From positions 1 through 64,000 of the forward strand of contig CAJUFE010000018.1 in assembly GCA_910585635.1 (NCBI GenBank): 64,000 bases of DNA. The letters run 5' to 3'. This stretch comes from an uncultured Lachnospiraceae bacterium. GTDB lineage: Bacteria; Bacillota; Clostridia; Lachnospirales; Lachnospiraceae. Of the stretch, positions 18,168-28,069 are shown piece by piece (positions within the stretch are counted from its first letter, which is position 1; each line of letters begins with the position of its first letter). A model generated the notes under the pieces. The model saw only the letters and a list, made by a program, of their open reading frames with translations. It searched no databases and was not told the DNA's origin. The translations under genes and the position numbers were made by a program.

Positions 18168-18261
18168 ACCGCGCCTCCTCCTTGCCCACAAAAAGCACTT
18201 TTTTCTTTTTTCACGTTTCTTTTTTCACGTTTCCTTCTTTCTCATGCTCCCCCTCTCCACC

Positions 18262-18385
18262 AGTCTAGCAAAAAAAAGCCAGGGGCAGGATCGACGATCT
18301 TCGGTTTACGCTCTCTTATCTTTCGATCTTTGTATCGGCGCCTCATAAAAGGATATATTTTTTTCATATTCTGTTACTATTTATA
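18262..18385 (-). promoter_or_regulatory. Conserved promoter block, copy D1 (upstream of the TSUP gene)
   Basis: Aligns with 29484-29605. On the minus strand both copies share ATATGAAAAAAATRTAT, then GAGAGC..., then GAAGATCGTCGATCC, then exactly 21 bases to a TAGACT -10-like box preceded by a T-run. The palindrome GATCG-T-CGATC is centred about 39-40 bases before the expected transcription start and there is no -35 box, which is activator geometry. A 41-codon frame (18242-18367, minus) runs through D1 but has no ribosome site and is not kept in D2. Confidence 0.65.
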
Positions 18386-18544
18386 TATCTTGTATGATCC
18401 TATTGTAGATCTGGGTTTTCTGTTGTATGATCATAACAGTAAGACAGGATACGCTCACCACAGGACCCTGTCTATCATGACCGTACAACAAAACGCCCGG
18501 TGAAAGCCCTTTTTCTGGGCCGCGCCAGAAAGGATAGATAAAGC

Positions 18545-20395
18545 TTGAGCAAGAACAAGATCCCCAGGACCTTCCGGAAACGGATGCTCTCCTATAATCT
18601 CCTGATCATCATCTGCATCGCCTGTATCATCAGCATCTATACCTACTCGTTCTATCGAAAGGACGCGATCGTCAGCGGAACGGCCGATTCTGCCAGCCGT
18701 CTCCATCTGCTCTCCTCCAGGCTGGAGGTGGCCTGCGACGAGCTGATCAATATCGTCCAGAACTGTGCCGGACGAAAGTCCCTGTTCCATACCTCCGTCC
18801 TGGACCGGCAGAGCCAGCGCTCCGGCGAGAGCTCCGGCATCTATGCCGCGGAGGTACTGCGCGACCTCTGTGCGATCTCCGGGTACAACCGCTATATCCA
18901 TAAGATCACGGTATATGAACGGGACTCCCTTTTCATCCAGGCCGGTACTTCTTACGGCAGCTGGGATGATGCCGACAGCATCATGGCCGCTCCCTGGTTC
19001 AACGAGCTTTTGACAAAAAATATGCAGGAATACACCTTGACCTTAAAGGAAAATCCCTTCCCCTTGGACGCGAAGACCGTCCCCTATATCCTTCCGCTGA
19101 TCCGGCCGCTCCAATATTCGAAAAAGGATACGCCCCAGGACGCCTGGGTCTGCCTGCTCCTGTCGCCCAGACTGTTCCAGGATACCTTAGAGCTTTTGTC
19201 CCAGGACCGATCGGTCCTGATCATGACAGGGGGGCTTAGCCCGATCGAGAGCACAAATATGGGGCACTTCTCCATGGAGGAGATCAAAGCCGCCTTGGAG
19301 GCCCATCCCTCCCCCACCGGCAGCATGAGGACAGCCCTTTCCGGCATGGATTGTATCCTCACCTGGGAACGGCTGGCGGTCAGCGGTCTGCTCCTGTGCG
19401 AGGTCCTTCCTGTAAAAGATATCTCGCCAGATCCCAACGCCATCCTGTTCACCGTAGGGCTGGTCTTCCTTTCCTGCATCGCCATCGGCCTTTCGCTGTC
19501 CCTTTTGTTCACCCGCTATCTGACCCGGCCGATCATGCGGCTCACCCAACATATGGAGGTCATCTCCTCCGGTGATTTCAGCCGGGCCCCGGAGATCGAA
19601 TCCGATGACGAGCTGGGCATCATCGGGCGGCAGATCAATGAGATGTCCGCCCATGTTTCCGCCCTGATGGAGAACCGTATCCGCAGTGAACAGGAAAAGA
19701 TGGATCTGGAGATCAAGATGCTGCAGGCCCAGATCAATCCGCATTTTCTTTATAACACGCTGGATTCCATCAAGTGGATCGCCACCATGCAGCACAGCAC
19801 AGGGATCGTCCGGGTGGTCTCGGCCCTCTCCTCCCTGCTGAAAAATATGGCCAAAGGGTTTAACGAAAAGGTGACCATCCGCCAGGAGCTGGACTTTGTG
19901 GACCACTACATCACCATCGAAAAGATCCGCTATATCGAGCTTTTTGATGTGGAGATCGTGGTGGAGGACCCGGCCCTGTACGACGCGCGCATCATCAAGC
20001 TGACCCTGCAGCCGCTGGTGGAGAACAGCATCTTCTCCGGGATCGTCCCCAGCGGAAAGCCCGGATCGATCCAGATCCACATCTCCTCCCAGGATGAGGT
20101 GCTCTACATCCGTGTCCGGGACAACGGCGTAGGGATCTCTGAGGAGAACATCACCCGGATGCTGACCGATACCTCCCGTGTCTCCAAGCACTACATGAGC
20201 GGGATCGGCCTGCCGAACGTGGACCGGCGGATCAAGCTGGTGTACGGCCAGGCCTATGGCCTGACGATCGAGAGCCAGGTAGGCGTCTATACCTGCGTGA
20301 CGATCTCGATCCCCTTGGAATGGGGGGACGGTGACTGGGAAGAAAAGGCCCGGACAGTTACAAAAGATGAGAGTGAAAAAGGAGGTGTCCTTTAA
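18545..20395 (+). CDS. YesM-type sensor histidine kinase
   Basis: 616 residues. Membrane helix at about 18-37, extracellular sensor domain to about 290, second helix (AILFTVGLVFLSCIAIGLSL), HAMP domain, then a His_kinase domain with the phospho-His in INPHFLYNTLDSIKW and a HATPase domain with LVENSIFSG (N box) and VRDNGVGIS (G box). This family usually senses extracellular sugars or oligosaccharides. The start is TTG with AAAGGA about 10 bases before; an ATG 13 codons in is the alternative. Its stop abuts the ATG of the partner regulator. Context points to sulfated uronic-acid oligosaccharides. Confidence 0.9.
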   Translation: MSKNKIPRTFRKRMLSYNLLIIICIACIISIYTYSFYRKDAIVSGTADSASRLHLLSSRLEVACDELINIVQNCAGRKSLFHTSVLDRQSQRSGESSGIYAAEVLRDLCAISGYNRYIHKITVYERDSLFIQAGTSYGSWDDADSIMAAPWFNELLTKNMQEYTLTLKENPFPLDAKTVPYILPLIRPLQYSKKDTPQDAWVCLLLSPRLFQDTLELLSQDRSVLIMTGGLSPIESTNMGHFSMEEIKAALEAHPSPTGSMRTALSGMDCILTWERLAVSGLLLCEVLPVKDISPDPNAILFTVGLVFLSCIAIGLSLSLLFTRYLTRPIMRLTQHMEVISSGDFSRAPEIESDDELGIIGRQINEMSAHVSALMENRIRSEQEKMDLEIKMLQAQINPHFLYNTLDSIKWIATMQHSTGIVRVVSALSSLLKNMAKGFNEKVTIRQELDFVDHYITIEKIRYIELFDVEIVVEDPALYDARIIKLTLQPLVENSIFSGIVPSGKPGSIQIHISSQDEVLYIRVRDNGVGISEENITRMLTDTSRVSKHYMSGIGLPNVDRRIKLVYGQAYGLTIESQVGVYTCVTISIPLEWGDGDWEEKARTVTKDESEKGGVL

Positions 20396-22012
20396 ATGTA
20401 TCGAACGATCCTGATCGATGATGAACCACTGATCTTAGCGGGCATCGCCTCATTGATCCGCTGGGAGGACCATGACTGCTGCATCATCGGGAAGGCCACC
20501 GACAGCCACGCGGCCCTGGAGATGATCTTAGAGACCAGGCCGGATATCATCATCACGGATATCCGCATGCCGGTGATGGACGGGATCGAGCTGATCGAGG
20601 CCTGCAAGGAGAAGGGCTGCCTCTCCGCCGTGATCTTCCTGACCAACCTGGAGGATTTCCGGCTGGCCAGGCAGGCCGTGCACTTAGGGGCCACAGACTA
20701 CCTGGTGAAGCTGGACCTAAAGCCCGAGACCTTGATCTTGGCGCTGGAGCAGGCCAAGGAGCACTGCTCCCGCATGGAGAGCCATCACAACAAGGAGCTG
20801 TACACCTCCCTCTTAAAGGGGAGCCAGGAGCAGCTGGAACGGGAGTATTTTTCCAGGCTGCTCTTTCGCCAGCCTGAGGATGCCCCTGCCCCGGACCCCC
20901 AGGTTGATGCACGTTATCCCACGGCCTACCTGCTCCTCTTCCAGATGCGCCCGGAACAGATCCAGTTCGGGCAGACGGAGGATAACGACCTGGGCTTCAT
21001 CTCTGCCCAGATCCAGGATGTGGTGGCGAAGATCGCCTCCCGCTATTTTTCCAGCCAGGCGATCTTGATGCCGGAAAAGGATACAGTGCTCTTAGTGGTC
21101 TCCCTGAAGGCGGGGACAGAGGACAAGAGCGCGCTCTTCGAGTTCTGCACAAAGGTCAATGTGGCCCTCAGCACCTATTTTGCCCTCACCGCCCATTTTG
21201 GCATCAGTCAGAAAAAGGAAGGGACCGGAGCCCTCTCCCAGGCCCTGGCCGAAGCCCGGTCAGCCTTAGCCCACGGCTACTATGATCCCTCCCAGCCCAT
21301 CGTCTTTTACCAAAAGCAGCGGCCCCCCCTCCGGTCGTCCGGCCCGCGGGAATTTAACATCAATTTTTTAAAGCGCTCCATGTCCGCCGCCGTGCTGGAG
21401 AATGAGAGCCAGGACCTGCGGGCGATCTTCCAGGAGCTTTCCGGACTGTTCGCCCAGTACAAGCCGGATAAGACCCAGGCGGTCAGCGCCTGCATCAATA
21501 TCTACTCCTACCTCCACGACCTGCTGCGCAGCGAGGACTCCGAGGACACGGATTTCCCCTACAGCATGGATATCGCCGGACAGCTGTCCCGGCTGGGGAG
21601 CTTAGAGGAGATCCTGCTCTGGCTGGACAGCTTCTGCGAGAAGATCTGTGCTATGCTGACAGAGCGGAAGGAGAAGCGCTCGGATCGGTTCGTCTATATG
21701 GCCAAACGCTATATCCACGAGCACTACCAGGAAAAGCTCACCCTATCGGAGATCGCGGAACAGCTGCGGATCAGCGCCGGCTATCTGAGCACCATCTTCC
21801 GCCGCAGTACGGACCAGACCGTCTCCGACTATATCGCCCAGGTGAAGATCGAGCACGCCAAGGAGCTGATCGATCACGGCCAGTACCTGATCTACGAGAT
21901 CGCGGACCAGCTGGGCTTCGAGAACGCCTACTACTTCAGCAAGGTGTTCAAAAAGGTCACCGGCATGGCGCCGAAGAACTATGCCTGCTGGCGCAGGGAC
22001 CAAAAAAAGTAG
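20396..22012 (+). CDS. YesN-type response regulator with AraC output domain
   Basis: 538 residues. Receiver domain at 1-125 (LIDDEP, phospho-Asp in IIITDIRMP, Thr in IFLTN, Lys in YLVKLD), a middle dimer/ligand region, and a C-terminal AraC DNA-binding domain (LTLSEIAEQLRISAGYLSTI, then IAQVKIEHAKELI and FENAYYFSKVFKKVTGMAP). Partner of the kinase just upstream (GGAGGTGT before the ATG, stop and start adjacent). A good candidate for the protein that binds the conserved D1/D2 promoter blocks and switches on the ABC/GH88/sulfatase genes. Confidence 0.9.
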   Translation: MYRTILIDDEPLILAGIASLIRWEDHDCCIIGKATDSHAALEMILETRPDIIITDIRMPVMDGIELIEACKEKGCLSAVIFLTNLEDFRLARQAVHLGATDYLVKLDLKPETLILALEQAKEHCSRMESHHNKELYTSLLKGSQEQLEREYFSRLLFRQPEDAPAPDPQVDARYPTAYLLLFQMRPEQIQFGQTEDNDLGFISAQIQDVVAKIASRYFSSQAILMPEKDTVLLVVSLKAGTEDKSALFEFCTKVNVALSTYFALTAHFGISQKKEGTGALSQALAEARSALAHGYYDPSQPIVFYQKQRPPLRSSGPREFNINFLKRSMSAAVLENESQDLRAIFQELSGLFAQYKPDKTQAVSACINIYSYLHDLLRSEDSEDTDFPYSMDIAGQLSRLGSLEEILLWLDSFCEKICAMLTERKEKRSDRFVYMAKRYIHEHYQEKLTLSEIAEQLRISAGYLSTIFRRSTDQTVSDYIAQVKIEHAKELIDHGQYLIYEIADQLGFENAYYFSKVFKKVTGMAPKNYACWRRDQKK

Positions 22013-22111
22013 AGGTTATCCGCATAACCTTCAAAACATGATAATAAAAAAGAACGGATCATCTAATGAAACTACTGAATAGGACTACCCAATGAAAGGA
22101 CATGGGACATC

Positions 22112-23638
22112 ATGGATAAAAAAGTGATCTTACTGATGACAGACACCACCCGTGTGGATATGCTGGGCTGCTACGGCTATCCGGACATGGAGACCCCGAA
22201 CCTGGACCGGCTGGCGGCAGAGGGCATCCGCTTCGACCAGGCTTATACCACCCAGCCGGTGTGCCAGCCGGCCCGCTCGGCCATCTTTACCGGGACCTAT
22301 CCCCACGCCTGTGCCGGCTGGTCCAACTGCATGGGACTGTCGGACAATGTCCAGACGATCGGACGCCGCCTCACCGACCAGGGCGTCCACTGCGCCTATA
22401 TCGGGAAATGGCATCTGGACGGAGGGGATTATTTCGGGCTGGGGCGCTGCGCCGACGGCTGGGATCCGGCCTGGTGGTACGATATGCGCAACTACCTGGA
22501 GGAACTGACCCCTAAGGAGCGTTATCTCTCCCGCCAGGCCCAGAGCATGGAGCAGTACGATATCCAGGAGGACTTTACCTTCGGCCACCGCTGTTCGGAC
22601 CGGGCGATCCGGTTCCTGGAGGGGCAAAAGGGCTCGTCAGAGGACTTTTTCCTGGTGGTCTCCTATGACGAGCCCCACGACCCATGTCTCTGCCCTGAGC
22701 GGTTCTGGTCCAGATATGCCCACAAGGAGCTCCCCCAGTTCTGCCGCAAAGAGAACCTGTCCGACCCCCTGACGGGAAAGCCGGAGCACCAGCGGCTCTG
22801 GGCCGGGGAGGCACTGATGAAGGCCGCATCCCCGGACTTTTCCATGGACCTCACCTATTTCCTGGGCTGCAACAGCTTCGTGGACTATGAGATCGGCCGC
22901 GTGCTGGAGGCGGTGGACCGCTATGCGCCGGATGCCGTGGTCATCTACACCTCCGACCATGGGGACATGCTCTATTCCCACTCGCTGACCCAGAAGGGGC
23001 CGGCCATGTATGAGGAGATCGTCCATATCCCCCTGCTGGTCCGGGGCTTTGGAGGAGGCCGCACCGATCAAGGCCCGGTCTCCCACATCGACCTGGCCCC
23101 GACGATCTTCGATCTTTTCCAGGTGCCAAAGCCGAAGACCTTCCAGGGGAACAGCCTTTATGAGGGATTGAAGACCGGCCAGCGGACCAACGACTATGTG
23201 TTCATGGGGTTCGGACGGTACGAGGTGGACCATGACGGGTTCGGCGGCTTCCAGCCGATCCGCTGCGTCTACGACGGGCGGTATAAGCTGGTCATCAACC
23301 TGCTGACCTCCGACGAACTCTATGACCTGGAGACCGATCCGCAGGAGATGGACAATAAGATCCTCGATCCGGCGCTCACCGAAGAAAAGCGGCGTCTCCA
23401 CAAGGCCCTCATGGACCATATGTATGACACCCGGGATCCTTTCCGGGGCTATTACTGGGAAAACCGCCCCTGGAACAGCTTTCCGGAGGATAAGACCTGG
23501 GACAGCCGCAAGATGACCAGGCAGCGGGAAAATGAAGAGTACGAGCCCCGGCAGCTGGATTACGGGACCGGGCTCCCCGTAGAGCAGGCGGTCCGAAAAA
23601 AAGGGATCTGCACCTCCCAGCCGAAGAGCCCCGCGTGA
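22112..23638 (+). CDS. Sulfatase (cysteine type)
   Basis: 508 residues, alkaline-phosphatase superfamily sulfatase. The C-x-P-x-R signature is VCQPARSAI with Cys51, which must be oxidised to formylglycine; in anaerobes this needs anSME, encoded at 29.8-30.9 kb. Metal-binding residues lie in LLMTDTTRVD and in YTSDHGDMLYSH. No signal peptide is present, so it acts in the cytosol on imported sulfated sugars. It is 100 bp after the YesN gene and ends inside a terminator stem. The sulfate position it cleaves cannot be told by eye. Confidence 0.9.
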   Translation: MDKKVILLMTDTTRVDMLGCYGYPDMETPNLDRLAAEGIRFDQAYTTQPVCQPARSAIFTGTYPHACAGWSNCMGLSDNVQTIGRRLTDQGVHCAYIGKWHLDGGDYFGLGRCADGWDPAWWYDMRNYLEELTPKERYLSRQAQSMEQYDIQEDFTFGHRCSDRAIRFLEGQKGSSEDFFLVVSYDEPHDPCLCPERFWSRYAHKELPQFCRKENLSDPLTGKPEHQRLWAGEALMKAASPDFSMDLTYFLGCNSFVDYEIGRVLEAVDRYAPDAVVIYTSDHGDMLYSHSLTQKGPAMYEEIVHIPLLVRGFGGGRTDQGPVSHIDLAPTIFDLFQVPKPKTFQGNSLYEGLKTGQRTNDYVFMGFGRYEVDHDGFGGFQPIRCVYDGRYKLVINLLTSDELYDLETDPQEMDNKILDPALTEEKRRLHKALMDHMYDTRDPFRGYYWENRPWNSFPEDKTWDSRKMTRQRENEEYEPRQLDYGTGLPVEQAVRKKGICTSQPKSPA

Positions 23639-23652
23639 ACGCGGGGCTCTTC
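23623..23652. terminator. Bidirectional terminator between convergent sulfatase genes
   Basis: GAAGAGCCCCGCG-TGAA-CGCGGGGCTCTTC, a 13-bp GC-rich stem with a four-base loop; the TGA in the loop is the stop codon of the plus-strand sulfatase. A short T/A stretch follows. Confidence 0.85.
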
Positions 23653-23672
23653 CCTTAAAAGATCTTCAGATC

Positions 23673-25070
23673 TCAGATCCTTCTCCTCTCTTTTTCCCAC
23701 AAGAAGGGATCCTCCAGCATGGCCAGGTACGCCTTGAGCCACTGTCTGGCCTCTGCCACCCGTGGGTCCTGGCAGTCTCTTTCCACTTGCATAGGCTCCA
23801 TCTGCCAGGGGTCCGCCAGATCGTCATACAGGTACTCCGCCTGTCCCTCCTCCGGCATATAGCCATTGTCGATCACATAGGTGTAAGTCCGGGTCTTGAT
23901 CCCCCGCCAGCCGTGGGCCTTGTGGGCCAGCCCTTGTCTGGCGAAGGCCGAGACGCTTTCCGGCATCCCCGGATAGGAGCACAGGAACATGTGGTCCGGC
24001 CCCTGCTCCTGTCCGCCTAATGCCGCCGCCCGGTGGCTGACCCCCTGACAGGTGTCCGGTACAGGGAGATCCAAAAGCTCCAGCAGGGTGGGCATGTGGT
24101 CCGGGCTGGCGAAGATCGCATCGCTCTTTCCCGGCAGGATCCGGCCCTTCTGCCGCATCAGCAGCGGGATGTGGATCGACTCCTCATACCAGATGTTCTT
24201 GCTCATCCGCCCATGGGATCCCAGCATCTCCCCGTGATCGGCGGAGAGCACCACCAGGGTATCCTCTTCCATCCCCTTCTCCTTAAGATAGGTCAAGATC
24301 CGCCCGAACTGCTGGTCGATCCCATAGACCGCCGCCAGATACTGCCTGGCGATGGTCTCCATCCGGGGCGTGCGCATCTCTTCCGGCACATTGGGCCGCC
24401 AGCAGATCTCCAGGTCCTTAAACCGCTCCAGGTAGCATCCCGGCACCAGCTCGTAGGGCAGGTGGGGCGGGTTATAGGACAGGAAGAGGGCAAAGGGCGC
24501 CTCCTCCTTCTGCCGGGACTCTAAGTACTCTAACGCCTTATCCGTCTCATATGCCGCCGACCACTTCCCCGGGCGGATCTGTTCTGGCCCGTCCGCCCAG
24601 TAGTGGGGATCTAAGTGCTCGTCACAGGCGCCGTAGGACAGCCAGTGGGCAAAGCCCTGCCGCCGCTCCCCCGGGGGCGTGTAGGCGTCCCAGTCCTTTG
24701 CGCCGGAGGCCGGGTGGGCGGTGAAGTTCTGCTCGGCCGCGTCCAGATGCCATTTCCCGATATAGGCCGTCTGGTAGCCGCCCGCCTCCAGCACGTTCCC
24801 GATGCAGGTCTCCTGGGGCTTTAGCATCAGCTTTTCCTCCAGCCCCACCTTGCAGTTGGTCCACAGCCCGATGGAAAAGGGATAGCGCCCGGTCATCAGG
24901 CTCCCCCGGTGGGGGGTGCATAAGGGAAAGGTGCTGTATGCGTGCTCAAAGCAGAGGCTTTCCTGGGCGAACCGGTCCATGTTCGGGGTGCAGGCCTGGT
25001 CCTGCCCGACGCAGCCCATGGCATGGTAGCGCCATTGGTCCGCAAAGATATAGAGCAGATTGGTCTTCAT
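23673..25070 (-). CDS. Sulfatase (cysteine type), second
   Basis: 465 residues. C-x-P-x-R signature LCTPHRGSLMTG with Cys51, again needing formylglycine made by anSME. Metal ligands in YIFADQWR and VLSADHGEMLGSHGRMS. No signal peptide, so cytosolic. It is clearly different from the neighbouring sulfatase, so the two probably remove sulfate from different positions of the same oligosaccharide. It is the last gene of the minus-strand run SBP - two permeases - GH88 - sulfatase. Confidence 0.9.
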   Translation of the reverse strand: MKTNLLYIFADQWRYHAMGCVGQDQACTPNMDRFAQESLCFEHAYSTFPLCTPHRGSLMTGRYPFSIGLWTNCKVGLEEKLMLKPQETCIGNVLEAGGYQTAYIGKWHLDAAEQNFTAHPASGAKDWDAYTPPGERRQGFAHWLSYGACDEHLDPHYWADGPEQIRPGKWSAAYETDKALEYLESRQKEEAPFALFLSYNPPHLPYELVPGCYLERFKDLEICWRPNVPEEMRTPRMETIARQYLAAVYGIDQQFGRILTYLKEKGMEEDTLVVLSADHGEMLGSHGRMSKNIWYEESIHIPLLMRQKGRILPGKSDAIFASPDHMPTLLELLDLPVPDTCQGVSHRAAALGGQEQGPDHMFLCSYPGMPESVSAFARQGLAHKAHGWRGIKTRTYTYVIDNGYMPEEGQAEYLYDDLADPWQMEPMQVERDCQDPRVAEARQWLKAYLAMLEDPFLWEKERRRI

Positions 25071-25089
25071 CGTCCTTCCTTTCCGCCTC

Positions 25090-26268
25090 TCACCAGAACT
25101 TCTCCCAGTTGGTGAGGAGCCTGGTCAGCGCTTCCATATAGAAATAATCTCCCCATGTGTTACATTCGTCCACCCCTCTGTCCTTGCAGGTGTTCTCCTT
25201 GGAAGAGCGGGCATAGGTCCCGTGGAGCAGCAGGCCGTTGGACCGGGAATGGTCCCGGTTGCCGCAGCGCAGGGTCAATGCGCCCATGAGCCTTTTTGCC
25301 GCCTCTCTATAGCGCTCTGCCAGCCCCTCCTCCAGGTACTTATCCATCTCCAGCATCCCGCATACGGCGATGGCCGCCGCGGAGGAATCCCTGGGCTCTG
25401 TGCTCCCGGTATCAAAGTCAAAGTCCCAGTAGGTGATCAGGTCCTCTGGCAGATGGCGCAGGAAGAAATCCGTCACCCGGGTGAACAGCTGGATATAGGC
25501 CTCATCCTTCAGCTGGGGATAGCTCAGGGCGATGCCGTAGATCCCCCAGGCCTGCCCTCTGGCCCAGGCCGATCCGTCCCGGTTCCCCTGGTGGGTCACG
25601 CCATAAGCGGGCTTTCCGGTCTCCGGGTCTATAAAGTAGGTGTGGTAGGTAGAATCATCCTCCCGCAGGATACATTTCATGGCGGTGCGGATATGCCCCT
25701 GGGCGATCTTCGCGTAGCGCACATCGCCGGTCTCCTGGCTGGCCCAGTACAACAGGGGGAGGTTCAGCAGGCAATCGATGATCAGCCGGTACTCCGAGGC
25801 CTGGCCTACAGGCCCCCAGGCCTGGATGAACTGGCCCTTCTCCCGGAACCGCCCGGCCAGATGCTCCGCGGCCAAAAGCGCCGCCTCTCTGGCCCGCTCA
25901 TCCCCGGTGAGCTTATAGGCCGCCACACAGGAAGGGCTGTACAAAAACCCCATATCGTGGTGGCATACATCCACCTGGTCCCGGATCCGTTCATAAAAAC
26001 TTTCCACCTGTACCTGGGCAGCGCTCCGGAAGGCCTCCTCCTTGGTGTAGCTGTACGCCAGCCAGAGCGCCCCCGTCCAGAAGCCGGTGGTCCACTCCAC
26101 ATTTTCGGTGGGCCGGTAAAAGCCCTCAAAGCTGTTGGAGGAGGGGAAATGCTCCGTAAATACCGGAAGATCCGCCCGGAGGATCTCCACCGCCGCCTCC
26201 ATGGCCTCCTTAAGCTGTGTCTCTGTAACGGCCGGATAGCCCATGATCGTCTCTAAGGTCTGTGCCAT
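25090..26268 (-). CDS. ugl: GH88 unsaturated glucuronyl hydrolase
   Basis: 392 residues with the six-hairpin (alpha/alpha)6 barrel sequence of GH88/GH105. The two catalytic-aspartate regions are visible: VCHHDMGFLYS and RLIIDCLLNLP. Further marks are GSAWARGQAWGIYG and DSSAAAIAVCGM. The enzyme removes the 4,5-unsaturated uronic acid left at the non-reducing end by polysaccharide lyases on chondroitin, hyaluronan or heparin-type chains. No signal peptide, so it works on imported disaccharides. The ATG at 26268 has AGGAGG 8 bases before it. It sits between the permeases and the sulfatase. Confidence 0.9.
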   Translation of the reverse strand: MAQTLETIMGYPAVTETQLKEAMEAAVEILRADLPVFTEHFPSSNSFEGFYRPTENVEWTTGFWTGALWLAYSYTKEEAFRSAAQVQVESFYERIRDQVDVCHHDMGFLYSPSCVAAYKLTGDERAREAALLAAEHLAGRFREKGQFIQAWGPVGQASEYRLIIDCLLNLPLLYWASQETGDVRYAKIAQGHIRTAMKCILREDDSTYHTYFIDPETGKPAYGVTHQGNRDGSAWARGQAWGIYGIALSYPQLKDEAYIQLFTRVTDFFLRHLPEDLITYWDFDFDTGSTEPRDSSAAAIAVCGMLEMDKYLEEGLAERYREAAKRLMGALTLRCGNRDHSRSNGLLLHGTYARSSKENTCKDRGVDECNTWGDYFYMEALTRLLTNWEKFW

Positions 26269-26284
26269 CTCCATCTCCTCCTTT

Positions 26285-27112
26285 CTAGCCCTTGATCCCG
26301 CTGGCCGCCACGCCCTCGACGAAGAACCGCTGGCAGCTCAAGAACACGATCACGATCGGGATCAGAGAGCACACGGAAGCCGCCATGATCCAGGCATAGT
26401 CCGCCCCATACTGGGAGATGAACATGCGGATACCTAACTGGACCGTCTTTAACTCCTTGGTCTTCAGATAGATCAATGGCCCCATGAAGTCATTCCAGAC
26501 ATTGGTAAAGGTAAAGATGGTCAAGGTCGCCATGGCCGGCTTTCCCAAGGGGAACACGATCTTTTGGAAGATCCCGAACTCGTTCAGCCCGTCGATCCTG
26601 GCCGCCTCGCACAGCTCGTCGGGGATGCTGATGTAGAACTGCCGGATCAGGAACACGCCGAAGGCGGAGAAGGCCTGCATCAGGATCAACCCGATATGGG
26701 TGTCGTTCAGCCCCATCTTCGACACCAGGATGAACTGGGGCACCATGTAGACCTGCCAGGGCACCGCAATGGTGGTGACATACATCAAGAACAGCAGATC
26801 CCTCCCCACGAACCGGCATTTGGTAAAGCCATAGGCGGCAAAACAGCTGGTGCAAAGCTGGATGATCGTGGTGATCACCGTCAGCTTGATGGTATTTTTA
26901 AAGAAGGTGATCAGCGGGAGCTTCTCCCAGATCACCCGATAATTTTCCGGGTGCATGGTCTCGGGCCACCACCGCATGGGGATGGAAAAAACATCCTTGT
27001 TCAGCTTTAAGGAAGAGATCACCATCCAGTAAAAGGGGACCAGCATCGCCAACGCAAGGGCGATCAGCACCACATACAGGACCGTTTTGGTCACTTTTCT
27101 CTTTGCTCTCAT
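26285..27112 (-). CDS. Carbohydrate ABC transporter permease (MalG/UgpE type)
   Basis: 275 residues, six membrane helices, with the permease EAA loop DELCEAARIDGLNEFGIFQK facing the ATPase. Second inner-membrane subunit of a CUT1-type importer for oligosaccharides. The ATG at 27112 follows GGGAGG; the longer frame from 27142 overlaps the previous gene. No ATPase gene is in the operon, so a shared MsmK-type ATPase elsewhere must power it (known habit of CUT1 systems). Confidence 0.9.
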   Translation of the reverse strand: MRAKRKVTKTVLYVVLIALALAMLVPFYWMVISSLKLNKDVFSIPMRWWPETMHPENYRVIWEKLPLITFFKNTIKLTVITTIIQLCTSCFAAYGFTKCRFVGRDLLFLMYVTTIAVPWQVYMVPQFILVSKMGLNDTHIGLILMQAFSAFGVFLIRQFYISIPDELCEAARIDGLNEFGIFQKIVFPLGKPAMATLTIFTFTNVWNDFMGPLIYLKTKELKTVQLGIRMFISQYGADYAWIMAASVCSLIPIVIVFLSCQRFFVEGVAASGIKG

Positions 27113-27123
27113 CCGTTCCCTCC

Positions 27124-28038
27124 CTATAAGTCCTTGGACCACTTTTTCTCGCCACTGAACTGGATCAGCGTGATCGCCAGCACGATGGCGAACAGCACGA
27201 TCGCCCCTGCGCTGGCCGGGCCGAACTCCCAGCTGGTAAATGCCTTTTCATAGATATAGTTGACCAGGGTCTTGGTGGCGTTCCCAGGACCGCCGCCGGT
27301 CATCACGTACACCAGGTCGAATACCTTAAAGCACTGGATGGTCAGCATGATCAGCACAAAAAAGGTAGTGGGCGTCAGCATGGGCACGGTGACGTACAAA
27401 AGCTTCTGCCAGCCATTGGCCCCGTCGATGCTGGCGGCCTCATACAGGGTCTTGGAGATGCCCTGGAGGGCGGCCAGGTAGACGATCATATAGTAGCCCA
27501 TGTATTTCCACACGCTCACGATCGCCACCGACACCATGGCCCAGTCCTTATCCACCACCCAGCGTGGCGGATCGGTGGCCCCCAGGAACTTTAAGATCTC
27601 ATTGACCGGTCCGAAATCCGGCTGGAACAGCATGTTCCACACCGCGCCCACCGCCACGATCGAGGCGATATAGGGGAAATAGAACGCGGTCCGAAAGACG
27701 GCTACGCCCTTGATCTTATTATTTAAGAGCACCGCCAGCAAGAGCGCCAGGATCAAGGTGGGCACCACGGTCATCAGAGCATAGCTGACCGTGTGGACCA
27801 GGGTGCCCCGGAAGATCCTATCCCCAAAGATCTGGGCGAAATTCTGCAGCCCCACGAACTCCATAGGCCTTTGGGAACCGTCCCAGCGCATCACGCTCAA
27901 TATGAACGAAAAGAGCACCGGGATAAATACAAAGATCGTATAGCCGATCAGATTGGGAAGGATAAACGCATATCCTGTTGCATTGTCTCGGATCTTTCTT
28001 TTCTGACGAGACGTCAGAGTCTTCACCCCACTGTTCAT
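27124..28038 (-). CDS. Carbohydrate ABC transporter permease (MalF/UgpA type)
   Basis: 304 residues, six membrane helices after a charged N-terminus, EAA loop KTLYEAASIDGANGWQKLL, and the conserved GGGPGNATKTLVNYIYEKAF segment. First permease of the oligosaccharide importer; GGAGG precedes its ATG. It lies 31 bp after the binding-protein gene and 11 bp before the next permease gene. Confidence 0.92.
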   Translation of the reverse strand: MNSGVKTLTSRQKRKIRDNATGYAFILPNLIGYTIFVFIPVLFSFILSVMRWDGSQRPMEFVGLQNFAQIFGDRIFRGTLVHTVSYALMTVVPTLILALLLAVLLNNKIKGVAVFRTAFYFPYIASIVAVGAVWNMLFQPDFGPVNEILKFLGATDPPRWVVDKDWAMVSVAIVSVWKYMGYYMIVYLAALQGISKTLYEAASIDGANGWQKLLYVTVPMLTPTTFFVLIMLTIQCFKVFDLVYVMTGGGPGNATKTLVNYIYEKAFTSWEFGPASAGAIVLFAIVLAITLIQFSGEKKWSKDL

Positions 28039-28069
28039 AACTATCCCTCCATGGTCTTAAGATAGCAGG

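Noticed and set aside
18242..18367. 41-codon ORF in the D1 block
   Set aside because: No ribosome site, and the second copy of the block breaks the frame; conservation is better explained as a promoter.
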